From Thalassotalea agarivorans (GTDB taxonomy: Bacteria; Pseudomonadota; Gammaproteobacteria; Enterobacterales; Alteromonadaceae): a stretch of DNA of 64,000 bases. Both the position numbers and the translations under genes were made by a program. Shown here piece by piece: positions 56,301-64,000 of this stretch; within the stretch, counting starts at the first letter, position 1, and every line of letters starts with the position of its first letter. A model generated the notes under the pieces. The model saw nothing but the letters and a program-made list of their open reading frames with translations. It was not told where the DNA came from and did not search any database. Location of the stretch: contig NZ_AP027363.1 of NCBI RefSeq assembly GCF_030295955.1, forward strand, positions 558,001 to 622,000. Direction: 5' to 3'.

Positions 56301-57786
56301 TTGCAGTGTTTGGACACATATCCAAGGTATCTGCTACACCGTCATTGTCTGAATCAGCTGGCGGAGTAACAACAATACAACCTGTACCGTCAACCACGCT
56401 ACCTGCTGGTGTTGATGGACATTGGTCGATGTCATCAGATACACCGTCATTATCAGCGTCAAGTTGCGAATCTGCACAACCTTGACCATTTACTGGCGCT
56501 CCTGCTGGTGTATTTGGACACATATCTAAGCTGTCTTCTACACCGTCATTATCTGCGTCAACAACTGCAACAATTTCACAGCCATTAGCGTCAACTTGTG
56601 CACCTGCTGGTGTGTTTGGACATTGGTCAATGCTATTGTCTACGCCATCATTGTCAGTGTCGTTATCGACGATAATTTCACAGCCATTGGCATCGACTTG
56701 GGCACCTGCAGGTGTATTTGGACACGTATCAACGCTGTCTAGAACGCCATCATTGTCTGCATCACCATCAGTGGAACCGCCATCAAGCGGCGTGAAAGTT
56801 AAAGCGTCACCAAACCACATCCAGCTGAATTCGTTAATTTGGCTACCACTTTGCACTCTGATGGTATGTGCACCAGCAGAGATGTAGGTAGAGTCGGTTA
56901 ACTCAAAATCTTGGAAAACAGCTTGGTTGCCAGTATCTACTGGAACTTCGTTGATTTGGACGTTATCAACAAACAAGATTGCTGTTGCATGGCTAGTTTG
57001 GCCAGATGCTAACATTTCGATGCGATAATTACCTGATACTGGGAAGTTGATGTTGTAGTCAACCCAGTCGGTTGTTTGGTTACTATCAACGACAGTATGT
57101 TTATCTTCAGGATAACCACGCTCACCGATGATCATACCTTGCGCTCTAGGGTCATCACTTCCCGTAGCGTTGAATGCTTCCATTTCGATAGTAAATGGTG
57201 TGCCTGGTTGTCCAGTGTTTCCGTCGTCAGGATTGTCAGGGTTGTCAGGGTTGTCAGGATTGTCAGGGTTGTCAGGGTTTTCTGGCGTTTCCAGTGTTAA
57301 TGAAAAGGCATCTAAATTCCACTGCCAATCGTGCGTACCAGCACCAGTGATCTTAATGCGGTTAGTGCCTTGTGCTAATGAAATATTGTTAGTGGCAGCC
57401 AACGCTTGGAAGTTGTCCCAATGTCCTAGCGGAACATTTGTTGAGCCAGCGGATTGCCAATTTCCGTCGACAAGCACTGAAATTTCTATGGCGCTTCCGC
57501 TCGCTATTGACGTACCAATTAGGTATTCAATGGAATACTCACCAGCGGTTGAAACGCTAACATCGTATTCTGCAAAATCTCCACGGTTTACAAAATTTAT
57601 AGCTTGAACTCCATTTACGCTGTAAATGTTTATCGGTTGAGGGTTACCGTCTTGGTAGGTACCACCGATAGTCGAGTAGCCTTCAGCTTCGACATTTGTT
57701 GTCTCTGCAAAAGCTGTCGACGCTACGCCAATCCACAATGAAGTGGACAGCATAGCGCTGACTATTTTTTTACTTGAAGTAATCAT
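53377..57786 (-). CDS. Probable secreted alpha-agarase (GH96-like) with CBM6 and thrombospondin type 3 repeats
   Basis: The 1469-residue product has a signal peptide (about 1-27, ending STAFA) and a CBM6-like module (about 30-165). An Asn-Pro-Asp linker (168-190) precedes a second CBM-like module (about 199-335), then five calcium-type thrombospondin-3 repeats (about 338-540: DADNDGV, CPNTPAGA). A PA14-like sandwich follows (about 555-690), then a third CBM (about 702-840) and a ~600-residue C-terminal catalytic region with a beta-sandwich tail. This layout and length match the GH96 alpha-agarases I know from Alteromonas and Thalassomonas. The family call is from memory; other galactan hydrolases are possible. 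It would act outside the cell on agarose. Confidence 0.72.
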   Translation of the reverse strand: MITSSKKIVSAMLSTSLWIGVASTAFAETTNVEAEGYSTIGGTYQDGNPQPINIYSVNGVQAINFVNRGDFAEYDVSVSTAGEYSIEYLIGTSIASGSAIEISVLVDGNWQSAGSTNVPLGHWDNFQALAATNNISLAQGTNRIKITGAGTHDWQWNLDAFSLTLETPENPDNPDNPDNPDNPDNPDDGNTGQPGTPFTIEMEAFNATGSDDPRAQGMIIGERGYPEDKHTVVDSNQTTDWVDYNINFPVSGNYRIEMLASGQTSHATAILFVDNVQINEVPVDTGNQAVFQDFELTDSTYISAGAHTIRVQSGSQINEFSWMWFGDALTFTPLDGGSTDGDADNDGVLDSVDTCPNTPAGAQVDANGCEIIVDNDTDNDGVDNSIDQCPNTPAGAQVDANGCEIVAVVDADNDGVEDSLDMCPNTPAGAPVNGQGCADSQLDADNDGVSDDIDQCPSTPAGSVVDGTGCIVVTPPADSDNDGVADTLDMCPNTATGLTVDSQGCALSQLDSDNDGVTDDIDQCANTPSGETANATGCSSSQEGGGTDPGTPQPGLLYGELAGAMNVSDTNPNWERTTDLLQTEDSIKGNTTEVYTGFIYDADGHISFYEHIDDSVRLYIDGVLVLSNDSWEASSQTTDLNLTPGTHEIELRIGNADGGSGAVDGIGFGIDVDGGTNFVHPSTLSESIFTSVGEETGNPDLEQEGDIIVELESFVFTSTNGRVGGDSVEGFSPTATGVNWVTNGDYGDYMVTFEEPGTYSAYITISAANDGSYGARVDVDGWPVAWGYFGGTGSWDVSSENLLYGGTFVVEQAGEKVVRVEAIGGSDWQWSGDRVRFTRLGDVTAIPSPIYNPDDHFVAEIQGPQTDVTYLKKPVEIPANKKVLKSDVWYTYPQNRELEGYDNFGATGAFWGHPPEHDFYDDTVIMDWAVDAVYAFQAEGYEYTARGEFDWGYGWFTEYTTNPQPHYVRTLDDRNVRMTFMGYLSHDGYNNNWLSNHSPAFVPFMKSQVDQILKANPDKLMFDTQTNSTRSTDMRDFGGDFSPYAMENFRVWLSKKYSTGELAALGINDINSFDYGDFLRAQGVTHTSWSNAGDTLSGNIPLQEDYIYFNRDVWNQKFAEVLDYIRQQQPDIEIGASTHLFESRGYVFNENLTFLSGELNLGARTTISELPTNILVHLKGAQAVDKTLVYFPYPWEFDELRLQDAPRFGRGWVAQAYAYGGLFSIPANVWVGGEVWTWSPGADNYRDIYLFVRAQADLLDDYTSYSKVGLVHAMYSSMKAGFIDGGNQIQSSTKLLTEGNINFDLLVFGDEGYPVVPRPEDFDKFDHIFFDGDQQYLTAEQQALLDQQGDKVRHIGQRGTVSGIEITVSINGTESNETVSAVSRIHETDAAAPYVVHLVNRPFAGGVTPTLNNVEVAIPQSYFPEVVTGATLHLPDGTSTPLTLSTNADGDVVLPVNNLEVWGILELAH
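57227..57286. repeat. 9-bp tandem repeats coding for the Asn-Pro-Asp linker
   Basis: About six near-identical 9-base units (GGRTTGTCA on the plus strand) encode repeated Asn-Pro-Asp triplets between the first two carbohydrate-binding modules. Copy changes stay in frame, so linker length can vary without breaking the gene. Confidence 0.85.
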
Positions 57787-58227
57787 GCTTTCATTTTCCC
57801 TATAGTCGGGGTTATTAGTATTATTATCTGTTGCCGACTTCTACATGTGCTGAGTTCTATATACACATGCATTGCAACAACTATTTACAATCGGTTTAGT
57901 TAACAAAAATATGATAACTGTTAACAATTAACCAAATGAAGTTTAAATAGTAGTCAATCGCAACCGATTTAAATAATAAAAAATTGCTCCATAATGTTAT
58001 AAATTTGACATTGCTGGTGAGTTATACGAATAAGTTAGTATGTATTAATTACGGAAGGTACTGACTGTACTGGTTTGTTGAAATAAGCAGGGCGGTTTAT
58101 TTTATTTTCAATTACGGACCGAGTATGCCTTAAAATTGAGAAAACAGAGATTACGTTGACGTTAAGGAGTCAACATAAAGCTATGTTGGTAAAAACTAAG
58201 GAAACTGGCTTAAGTAACGGGCAACGT
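57787..58227. promoter_or_regulatory. Control region upstream of the agarase gene
   Basis: 441 AT-rich bases with no supported gene, between the agarase start and the Lrp gene stop. AATCGGTT (57889-57896) and AACCGATT (57962-57969) form an inverted pair. Between them two GTTAAC palindromes lie 21 bases apart (57899-57904, 57920-57925). They lie 100-185 bases upstream of the ATG, a plausible place for a sugar-responsive regulator. No convincing -10/-35 pair was found. Confidence 0.35.
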
Positions 58228-58701
58228 TTAGATGTGTTCAGGCAAATCAACGGGCAGCGCTGTGGTATGTTTAACTTGATCAAGCACAAATAGGGTTTGT
58301 GCGTCTTTAATGTCTGGGAAGCTACGTAGCGTTTTTAGAATAAATTGCGACAATTCCTTGTTGCTTCGTGCTACTACCTTCATTAAATGATCATATTGCC
58401 CCGATAAAGAATAGCATTCTAGGATAAGCGGATGTGCTTGCACTGCGTTTTTAAAGCCATCAAATTCAGCTTCATTGTTTTGATTTATACTCACTTGTAC
58501 GAAGGCTACAACACCAAAGCCGGCTTTTTCGGCGTCTAACATTGCGCTATACCCCATAATAATACCTTGCTCTTCTAAGTGCTTTGTTTTGCGTAAGCAC
58601 GTCGACTCCGACATATGAGTTTGTTTTGCCAATTCAACAATAGACAGGCGTCCTGATTGTTGCAACGCAGTAAGTAAATTTTTGTCCTGTTTTGAAAGCA
58701 T
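58228..58701 (-). CDS. Lrp/AsnC-family transcription regulator
   Basis: I start this at 58701 (MLSKQDKNLLTALQQSGRLS, 157 residues), the normal length; an upstream start at 58848 would add 49 residues without similarity. An N-terminal helix-turn-helix (IVELAKQTHMSESTCLRKTK) is followed by a RAM effector domain (GFGVVAFVQVSIN, LECYSLSGQYDHLMKVVA). It probably binds an amino acid or related small molecule and may control the divergent osmC-like gene, whose start is 136 bases away. Confidence 0.92.
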   Translation of the reverse strand: MLSKQDKNLLTALQQSGRLSIVELAKQTHMSESTCLRKTKHLEEQGIIMGYSAMLDAEKAGFGVVAFVQVSINQNNEAEFDGFKNAVQAHPLILECYSLSGQYDHLMKVVARSNKELSQFILKTLRSFPDIKDAQTLFVLDQVKHTTALPVDLPEHI

Positions 58702-58837
58702 GGAGGTATCCGTCAATCTATGGCTATTTTTTGAAGAATAGCACCATAAATAACGACTTTGAAGTAAGAATTGACGACATCTTTCATCAGATTTGACATA
58801 GGATCTAATAAACCATTCGTTAAAGTGAATACAGACA

Positions 58838-59431
58838 ATGACAAACAAAACGCAATATCATGTTGGCGAGCTCAGTGATAGCCAACCAAGTACTACGCAA
58901 TACAATCCTTCTGCTTTTTCAAAAGCGAAACATCCAGAACCTTATCGTTTTGAGGTAAATTTAAGCGCGGAAGCAAGCACTAAACAGAAAAAAACAGGGG
59001 TAGTGTCAGTTAATATTCCAGGGTTTAGCCCAGTAAAGCTTTACTGCGATGAACAGCCACCTGTTGGCGATGATACGGCGCCGCCGCCACTCGCGTTCTT
59101 CTCTGCTGGTATTGGCTTTTGCCTGATGACTCACCTAACCGATATCTTAACTGCCCGTAAAATTCAGGTGGACAGTCTTAAGTTAGAACAACGTATTGTA
59201 TTTAGAACAAACCTAGGTCACATGAGAGAACACGGTTACATGACTGATGGCGGCTGCGATGTTGTAGAAACGCATGTCATTATCGATAGTCCAGAATCAC
59301 AAGAACGCATTAAAGATCTATTGGATGAAGCAGAGAATGGCTGTATGGCGCATTTTGCACTGCGAAATCCTATCCCGTGGTCAACTAGGCTTGTGTATAA
59401 CGGTGAAGAAGTTATTAGTCGCCAAGGCTAG
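58838..59431 (+). CDS. OsmC-family peroxide-reducing protein
   Basis: The 197-residue product is an OsmC/Ohr-fold protein. The two redox cysteines are visible in SAGIGFCLMTHLTD and ENGCMAHFALRN, about 80 residues apart, so thiol-dependent hydroperoxide reduction is plausible. The N-terminus carries about 35 extra residues before the fold. It is divergent from the Lrp-type regulator and converges on the porin gene with a 4-base overlap of stops. Confidence 0.88.
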   Translation: MTNKTQYHVGELSDSQPSTTQYNPSAFSKAKHPEPYRFEVNLSAEASTKQKKTGVVSVNIPGFSPVKLYCDEQPPVGDDTAPPPLAFFSAGIGFCLMTHLTDILTARKIQVDSLKLEQRIVFRTNLGHMREHGYMTDGGCDVVETHVIIDSPESQERIKDLLDEAENGCMAHFALRNPIPWSTRLVYNGEEVISRQG

Positions 59432-60477
59432 AAATAATACTCGACACCAAAGCCTGCGTACTTTTGCTTGATGGCGGCTAGTGCAGGATCATAGTCGGTA
59501 GCAAGGTCACTTTGTTCTATCGAAAAACCACTATAAAACGCATAAAGTTTGGCACGCTCATTCAACGTATAATCAAACCCCAATGATAGACCGGCATTTG
59601 TACCTTCTTGGTCAAATGTCGCGCTTTGGTATTGCGCACGTACAACAAAAGCCTCGTGCACGTATCTCAGTGATGCATTAAAGCCATCCATTTTTTGTTG
59701 TGTCGTAATATTTTTTTGTGTGTGGTAGATACCGCCAAGAATAAAACCGCCACCAACGTCGACTTGGCCTGTCGCTCTGGCTACGTCATAACGGCCTAGA
59801 GAACCATTTACCCTCGCCATTAAACTGGTTACGCCTACATCAGCAGATAGGGCAAGGTACACAGGACCATTTTCAAAACGTGAATCACCGTAGACCAAGG
59901 CGTAAGATGATTGAGTCTCTTCTTTTTGTCCTAATGCATTTTGCTCGGGGGCAATATAGGTTATCCAGACACGAAAATTAGCCACTGACGAGGACTTGTA
60001 GGTAATTGAGTTCGATGGACGATTTTCACCCACAAATAAGCCTACGATATCGCCCTCTAAATCGTTGAAAATATCTGTGCGGCCCACCGACTGTTTTAAC
60101 GCGCTATCGTTTCTGCCTAAATAGAGTTCGCCAAACCAACCATGAAAGCCGACATAAATATTGCGATGCTCAAACACATTGTCTTCGTCACCATCCATAT
60201 CGACCTCAAATTCCGCTCGATAGAACACGTCGATATCCTCTGCAATGGCAAGTCTACCTTTAAAGCCAATACGAGAGGCATTACTTTTAAGCTCGGTAAA
60301 ACTTCCTTCACCATCGTCGGAGGATTGAAGCGATATATTTGCTTTACCGTAAATTGTCACTGTATCTAGTTCTGAATCTGCTTGCGCCGAGGACAGATAG
60401 CCCAATAACAGGCCACTAGCAAGAGCGACCTTAGTGAGGCTTTTTGTCATTTGATTGTCAGCAACACGGTTGTTCAT
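59428..60477 (-). CDS. Outer-membrane general porin
   Basis: The 349-residue product has a signal peptide, either from this ATG or from the ATG at 60450 (MTKSLTKVALASGLLLGYLS...QADS), and a 16-strand-type barrel ending YAGFGVEYYF with the C-terminal Phe that BAM recognises. Family segments are VTIYGKANISLQS, ASRIGFKGRLAIAEDIDVFY, LYLGRNDSALKQ and the constriction-loop region. It could admit small sugars, including agar oligosaccharides, but nothing in its sequence shows specificity. Confidence 0.92.
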   Translation of the reverse strand: MNNRVADNQMTKSLTKVALASGLLLGYLSSAQADSELDTVTIYGKANISLQSSDDGEGSFTELKSNASRIGFKGRLAIAEDIDVFYRAEFEVDMDGDEDNVFEHRNIYVGFHGWFGELYLGRNDSALKQSVGRTDIFNDLEGDIVGLFVGENRPSNSITYKSSSVANFRVWITYIAPEQNALGQKEETQSSYALVYGDSRFENGPVYLALSADVGVTSLMARVNGSLGRYDVARATGQVDVGGGFILGGIYHTQKNITTQQKMDGFNASLRYVHEAFVVRAQYQSATFDQEGTNAGLSLGFDYTLNERAKLYAFYSGFSIEQSDLATDYDPALAAIKQKYAGFGVEYYF

Positions 60478-60612
60478 ACGTTGGTAAAAATGTAGTCATT
60501 GTTATAGAAAGTATTGTTAATCATAGAGAAAAATTAACGAGAAGCACAATTTGTCTTTATTTTTTAAACACAACTAGTTGCAATAAGTAAGCATGATTTA
60601 ACGCTATAAAAC

Positions 60613-60641
60613 AAAAAGCTCAACCAGAGGCTGAGCTTTTT
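60613..60641 (-). terminator. Rho-independent terminator of arsH
   Basis: AAAAAGCTCA, loop of nine, TGAGCTTTTT: stem with A and T runs, a few bases after the arsH stop on the minus strand. Confidence 0.85.
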
Positions 60642-60646
60642 AACGA

Positions 60647-61408
60647 TTAACAACACTCCGTTTTAGTGGCTTTAGTTGGCGGGCAACAGGCTGCCTTTAC
60701 TTTCGGTTTTTCAACAACTTGTGCCTGCTCTACTTTGGCCTTGGTTTCCTTGGCCGCAGCTTCACAGCGTTCGCTGTAGCGGTCTACTAGCATCTCTTTA
60801 CGATCGCGAGTAAGCAAGGTGAACTTCATTAGTTCTTCCATTACATCAACGATGCGCTCGCGAAAAGCAGAGGCTTTCATCGACCCATCGTCGTTAAACT
60901 CTTGCCAAGCCTTCGCCACAGACGATTGGTTAGGGATAGTTAGCATGCGCATCCAGCGACCTAGGATTCGCATATTATTTACCGCATTAAAACTTTGCGA
61001 ACCACCGCTTACCTGCATTACAGCAAGTGTTTTTCCTTGAGTTGGTCGAACAGCACCTTCACTTAGTGGGATCCAATCTATTTGATTTTTCATTACGCCA
61101 GACATATTGCCGTGGATTTCTGGTGAAGACCAAACTTGCGCTTCAGACCACTTAACGAGTTCTCGCAGTGCTTGCACTTTCTCATGTTCAACAGAAATGC
61201 CATTGTCAAACAAAGGTAAACCTTTTGGATCAAAAAACTTCACGTCGGCACCGAAGTAGGTCAGTATGCGGCCTGCTTCTTCTGCGGCGAATCGGCTCAT
61301 CGATTTTTCTCTCAGTGAACCATATAAAATCAGCACGCGCGGTTTGTGAGTGCTTTGTGTAACATTCTCGTCACTAAAATTAAAGGTTTGGTTTTGTAAG
61401 TAGTTCAT
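60647..61408 (-). CDS. arsH: ArsH-type NADPH-dependent FMN reductase with Cys-rich tail
   Basis: ArsH oxidises methylarsenite or reduces quinones and azo dyes with FMN and NADPH. The 253-residue product has the flavodoxin-like core [32 protein letters not shown] and [17 protein letters not shown], clearly ArsH. The C-terminus is extended with Ala/Lys repeats and ends with ACCPP and ECC, four cysteines that could bind arsenite or a metal. No arsR, arsB or arsC is in the window. An inverted repeat lies 26 bases upstream. Confidence 0.92.
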   Translation of the reverse strand: MNYLQNQTFNFSDENVTQSTHKPRVLILYGSLREKSMSRFAAEEAGRILTYFGADVKFFDPKGLPLFDNGISVEHEKVQALRELVKWSEAQVWSSPEIHGNMSGVMKNQIDWIPLSEGAVRPTQGKTLAVMQVSGGSQSFNAVNNMRILGRWMRMLTIPNQSSVAKAWQEFNDDGSMKASAFRERIVDVMEELMKFTLLTRDRKEMLVDRYSERCEAAAKETKAKVEQAQVVEKPKVKAACCPPTKATKTECC

Positions 61409-61424
61409 ATAGTTTCCAGTCTTT

Positions 61425-61448
61425 GAACGTTTTGTCTATTAGACGAAC
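61425..61448 (-). promoter_or_regulatory. Palindrome upstream of arsH
   Basis: GTCTATTAGAC (61434-61444) is a perfect 11-base palindrome that extends imperfectly to CGTT...AACG. It lies 26 bases upstream of the arsH start and could be an operator; no ArsR-type regulator is visible to confirm this. Confidence 0.4.
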
Positions 61449-61607
61449 GGCAATGTGAAAAGACGATTTAATCATTGGAAACTTCTATATTGGTGCGATT
61501 CTTAATTTATCAATGCTAATTATCTGCAAGTTGTCGCCCTTTGTTTCTGGAAAATAATAGTTTTCGTGCGTAAATTGTAATAAGGGTTTTAATGCGTAGA
61601 GACAAAT

Positions 61608-62777
61608 ATGGCGCTGTTGCATTTTTGCAAGTTTTTATCGATACATGTTGTTGGACTGTTTTCGCTCGTTGCCATTTTGATGGGCGGCCAATTTATCAGC
61701 TGGGGCCTGCTTGCAGTTGTGCTGTTTTATGTCTTGGGTGATATGTTGTTTGGTGAAGACACATCAACGGCTGAAGTAAAATTTCCCAACCTTTATACGC
61801 TACAATTGTGGTTAGCTCTGCCCATACTAAGTTTATTGGTGTTCTCTTTTATTTGGAGCGTAAGTGCCGGAGATGCCCTTGGGTTTGGACAATGGCTCGG
61901 CGTACAGTTCAATTATGATTTTATAACAGCAAAAATAAATACGGATACAGCACACCATGTTTCAGGCTTGGTGCTTACCGGATTAATGATAGGACTACTT
62001 GGCACCATTACCGCACACGAACTTGTTCATAGAACCTGGGATAAGTTTTCTACGATAGTGGGCCGATGGCTTTTGGCCTTTAGCTTTGATAGCAATTTTT
62101 CTATTGAGCATATCTATGGTCACCACAGATACGTAGCCACTGAAAACGATCCGGCGACGGCACCGAGAGGTCGCAACGTTTACGCCCACATCATAATTTC
62201 TACGATAAAAGGCAACGTTAGTGCTTGGCGAATAGAAGCAAAACGATTAATGGGTAAAAAAATAGCTGTATTTTCCTATCAAAATCGCGCTATTCGCGGC
62301 TATTTGATGAGTGTTGTTTTGCTTGTGATAGCTTATTTTATCGGGGGTATTGTTGCTCTGCTGTACTTCGTCGCCTGTGCCCTATGGGCAAAAGCACTAT
62401 TAGAGATAGTGAATTATATGGAGCATTACGGCCTGATTCGAGCACCTAAAAATAGGGTACAACCCTACCATTCTTGGAACACCAACAGACGATTAAGCTC
62501 TTGGACAACGTTTAATTTAACGCGTCACTCTCATCATCATGCACAAGGTCGTGTGCCTTATCATGATTTGCAACCTTATCATGATGCTCCGATGATGCCT
62601 GCGGGCTATCTAACTACAATTATTATCGCTATGGTGCCCCCATTATGGCACCGAATCATGACGCCAAAGGTACTTGAATGGGATAACAGCTTTGCCAATG
62701 AAGCCGAAAAAATAATGGCGGAACAAGCTAATGTTACCTGTGGTTTGAAAGGCTTTACTAACGCCGATAGCAACTAA
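61608..62777 (+). CDS. AlkB-type membrane hydroxylase (alkane 1-monooxygenase family)
   Basis: The 389-residue product has about six membrane helices and all the diiron histidine boxes of AlkB: HELVHR at His137, EHIYGHHRYVAT, the HYG-type NYMEHYGL and LTRHSHHHAQ. AlkB enzymes hydroxylate n-alkanes at the terminal carbon using rubredoxin; the true substrate of this marine homologue could be another lipid chain. No rubredoxin gene is adjacent. A Bcr/CflA-type exporter starts 14 bases downstream and may be co-transcribed. Confidence 0.9.
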   Translation: MALLHFCKFLSIHVVGLFSLVAILMGGQFISWGLLAVVLFYVLGDMLFGEDTSTAEVKFPNLYTLQLWLALPILSLLVFSFIWSVSAGDALGFGQWLGVQFNYDFITAKINTDTAHHVSGLVLTGLMIGLLGTITAHELVHRTWDKFSTIVGRWLLAFSFDSNFSIEHIYGHHRYVATENDPATAPRGRNVYAHIIISTIKGNVSAWRIEAKRLMGKKIAVFSYQNRAIRGYLMSVVLLVIAYFIGGIVALLYFVACALWAKALLEIVNYMEHYGLIRAPKNRVQPYHSWNTNRRLSSWTTFNLTRHSHHHAQGRVPYHDLQPYHDAPMMPAGYLTTIIIAMVPPLWHRIMTPKVLEWDNSFANEAEKIMAEQANVTCGLKGFTNADSN

Positions 62778-62791
62778 AAAATAGAGCCGCT

Positions 62792-64000
62792 ATGTTTTCT
62801 CGTTTTCAACATAAATCACTACCATTAACTGAATTTGTCGCCCTGATGGCGCTAGTAATGTCTCTAGTGGCCTTGTCTATTGATGCGGTGTTGCCTGCTC
62901 TCGCTCTGATGGGGCAAGACTTAGGCGCCACAGATTTAAGCCAAACGCAAAAAATCATTACCTACTTGTTTGTTGGGTTAGCGCTAGGGCAGTTGTTGTT
63001 TGGGCCGCTTTCAGATTACATCGGTCGCAGGCCAGCAATGATAGCGGGCTTCATTATATTTTTTATTGGCAGCCTGATGGCACTATTTGCGCTAGATTTT
63101 GACACCTTGGTGTGGAGCCGGTTTATTCAAGGCATTGGCGTAGCAGCGCCACGCGTATTATCGATGGCAATCATTAGAGATCAACATAATGGCAGGGCGA
63201 TGGCCAGAGTCATGTCATTTATTATGATGTTTTTTATTCTCGTGCCTATGCTGGCGCCGATGTTTGGACAATTAGTGCTAGTCTTTTTTGGCTGGCATGC
63301 AATCTATCTTGCAATTGCACTGATCGGGCTGGTTTCGCTTCTCTGGTTCTTATTAAGGCAGGCTGAAACCCTTGATAAAGAAAATAGACAAACCTTTTCC
63401 ATAGTTGGCTATTGGCAAATGGCAAAGCAAGTGTTTACTAACAAAAAAGCCATGGGATACACACTAGCCGCAGGTATTATGTCGGGCCCGTTTGTCTTTT
63501 ACCTCAGTTCAGCGCAACAGTTGTTTCAACTAGAGTATCAGCTAGGTGACTATTTTGTAATTTACTTTGCTGTACTCGCATTTTCTATCGGTATTGCATC
63601 GTTTGTAAATGGTAAATTGGTGATGCAAGTTGGTATGCGGCCAATGGTTAACAGGGCTCTAATAGTAACGCTTGTGGTGTCTGTTTTATTTGCTGCGCTT
63701 AGTACCTTTTATCAGGGCTTACCTGCGCTTTGGAAAACGTCCATTTATTTGCTTCTAGTGTTTTTCTGTCTAGGTATTTTATTTGGCAATATGAACGCAT
63801 TAGCTATGGAGCCATTGGGCAAGGTAGCTGGATTTGGCGCGGCGATCGTTGGCTTTGTATCAACCATGTTGTCGGCGCTATTAGCGCAATACATTGGTAC
63901 TTTTTTTCAATCTGGCGTGATGCCATTAGTGGTGAGTTTTTGCATCGCCTCATCTGTATCATTGGTGGTCATTTGGCTCATCAATTTTTATGAGGCGATA
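62792..64000 (+). CDS. Bcr/CflA-family MFS drug exporter (cut by window edge)
   Basis: The visible 403 codons encode a 12-helix major facilitator; the frame runs through the window end, probably only a few residues short of its stop. Motif A is GPLSDYIGRRPAM, with WSRFIQGIGVAAPRVLSMAI and VPMLAPMFGQLVL typical of Bcr/CflA exporters. The substrate is unknown (drugs, sulfonamide-type or endogenous solutes). The short 14-base gap to the AlkB-type gene suggests one transcript. Confidence 0.9.
   Translation, partial: MFSRFQHKSLPLTEFVALMALVMSLVALSIDAVLPALALMGQDLGATDLSQTQKIITYLFVGLALGQLLFGPLSDYIGRRPAMIAGFIIFFIGSLMALFALDFDTLVWSRFIQGIGVAAPRVLSMAIIRDQHNGRAMARVMSFIMMFFILVPMLAPMFGQLVLVFFGWHAIYLAIALIGLVSLLWFLLRQAETLDKENRQTFSIVGYWQMAKQVFTNKKAMGYTLAAGIMSGPFVFYLSSAQQLFQLEYQLGDYFVIYFAVLAFSIGIASFVNGKLVMQVGMRPMVNRALIVTLVVSVLFAALSTFYQGLPALWKTSIYLLLVFFCLGILFGNMNALAMEPLGKVAGFGAAIVGFVSTMLSALLAQYIGTFFQSGVMPLVVSFCIASSVSLVVIWLINFYEAI

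Noticed and set aside
57227-57286. Short periodic repeats considered as a CRISPR array
   Set aside because: The units are 9 bp, contiguous without spacers, and encode an in-frame Asn-Pro-Asp linker.
60050-60477. Porin as a TonB-dependent agar-oligosaccharide receptor
   Set aside because: At 349 residues with no plug domain or TonB box it is an ordinary trimeric-type porin.

Overview
This window reads as chromosomal DNA of a marine gammaproteobacterium of the order Alteromonadales, most like the Colwelliaceae (Thalassotalea or Colwellia type). That placement is inference from moderate-to-low GC, gene orders typical of this group (lptD-surA-pdxA, rpoN-hpf-ptsN-rapZ-npr, mlaFEDCB-ibaG-murA, zapE / zapG-degQ-degS, valS-holC-pepA / lptF-lptG), an MSHA-type pilin and a probable agar-degrading enzyme.

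Positions 1-48,500 are mostly conserved core. From the left come a truncated pdxA, surA and lptD (outer-membrane protein and LPS assembly), djlA, rluA, rapA and a PIN-PhoH ATPase. A signalling and metabolic stretch follows: a hybrid histidine kinase, an acyl-CoA dehydrogenase, a GST, an OmpR-type regulator without the phospho-acceptor Asp, a receiver-only protein, an HD-GYP response regulator and mgtE. A long minus-strand cluster (yrbG-kdsD-kdsC-lptC-lptA-lptB-rpoN-hpf-ptsN-rapZ-npr) makes Kdo, transports LPS and encodes sigma-54 with the nitrogen PTS. Divergent to it is the mla phospholipid-transport operon with ibaG and murA. Then come zapE, zapG, degQ, degS, yacG, a YitT-like protein, valS-holC-pepA, lptF-lptG and an RDD protein. 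With surA, lptD, lptA/B/C/F/G, kdsC/D, mla, degQ and degS, the window carries much of the cell's envelope-building and envelope-stress machinery.

From tRNA-Leu(CAA) at 48.5 kb to about 52.6 kb the DNA is accessory: an AT-rich stretch with integrase-arm-like repeats, two small unknown genes (one cut by an IS3-family element), a small membrane protein, a second copy of an IS4-family element and an array of four 22-bp repeats. The two IS4 copies (36.26-37.70 kb and 51.05-52.49 kb) are inverted relative to each other. Each is flanked by its own perfect 9-bp target duplication, and each sits in the loop of a rho-independent terminator.

From 52.6 kb to the end are an MSHA-like pilin, a 1469-residue secreted multidomain protein whose architecture matches the rare GH96 alpha-agarases, an Lrp regulator divergent from an OsmC protein, a porin, ArsH with a cysteine-rich tail, an AlkB-type membrane hydroxylase and a truncated Bcr/CflA exporter. 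I see no CRISPR array, intact prophage or rRNA. The best candidates for unusual biology are the agarase, the terminator-targeting IS4 element with hairpins guarding its transposase, the 22-bp repeat array and the regulator with a degenerate receiver.
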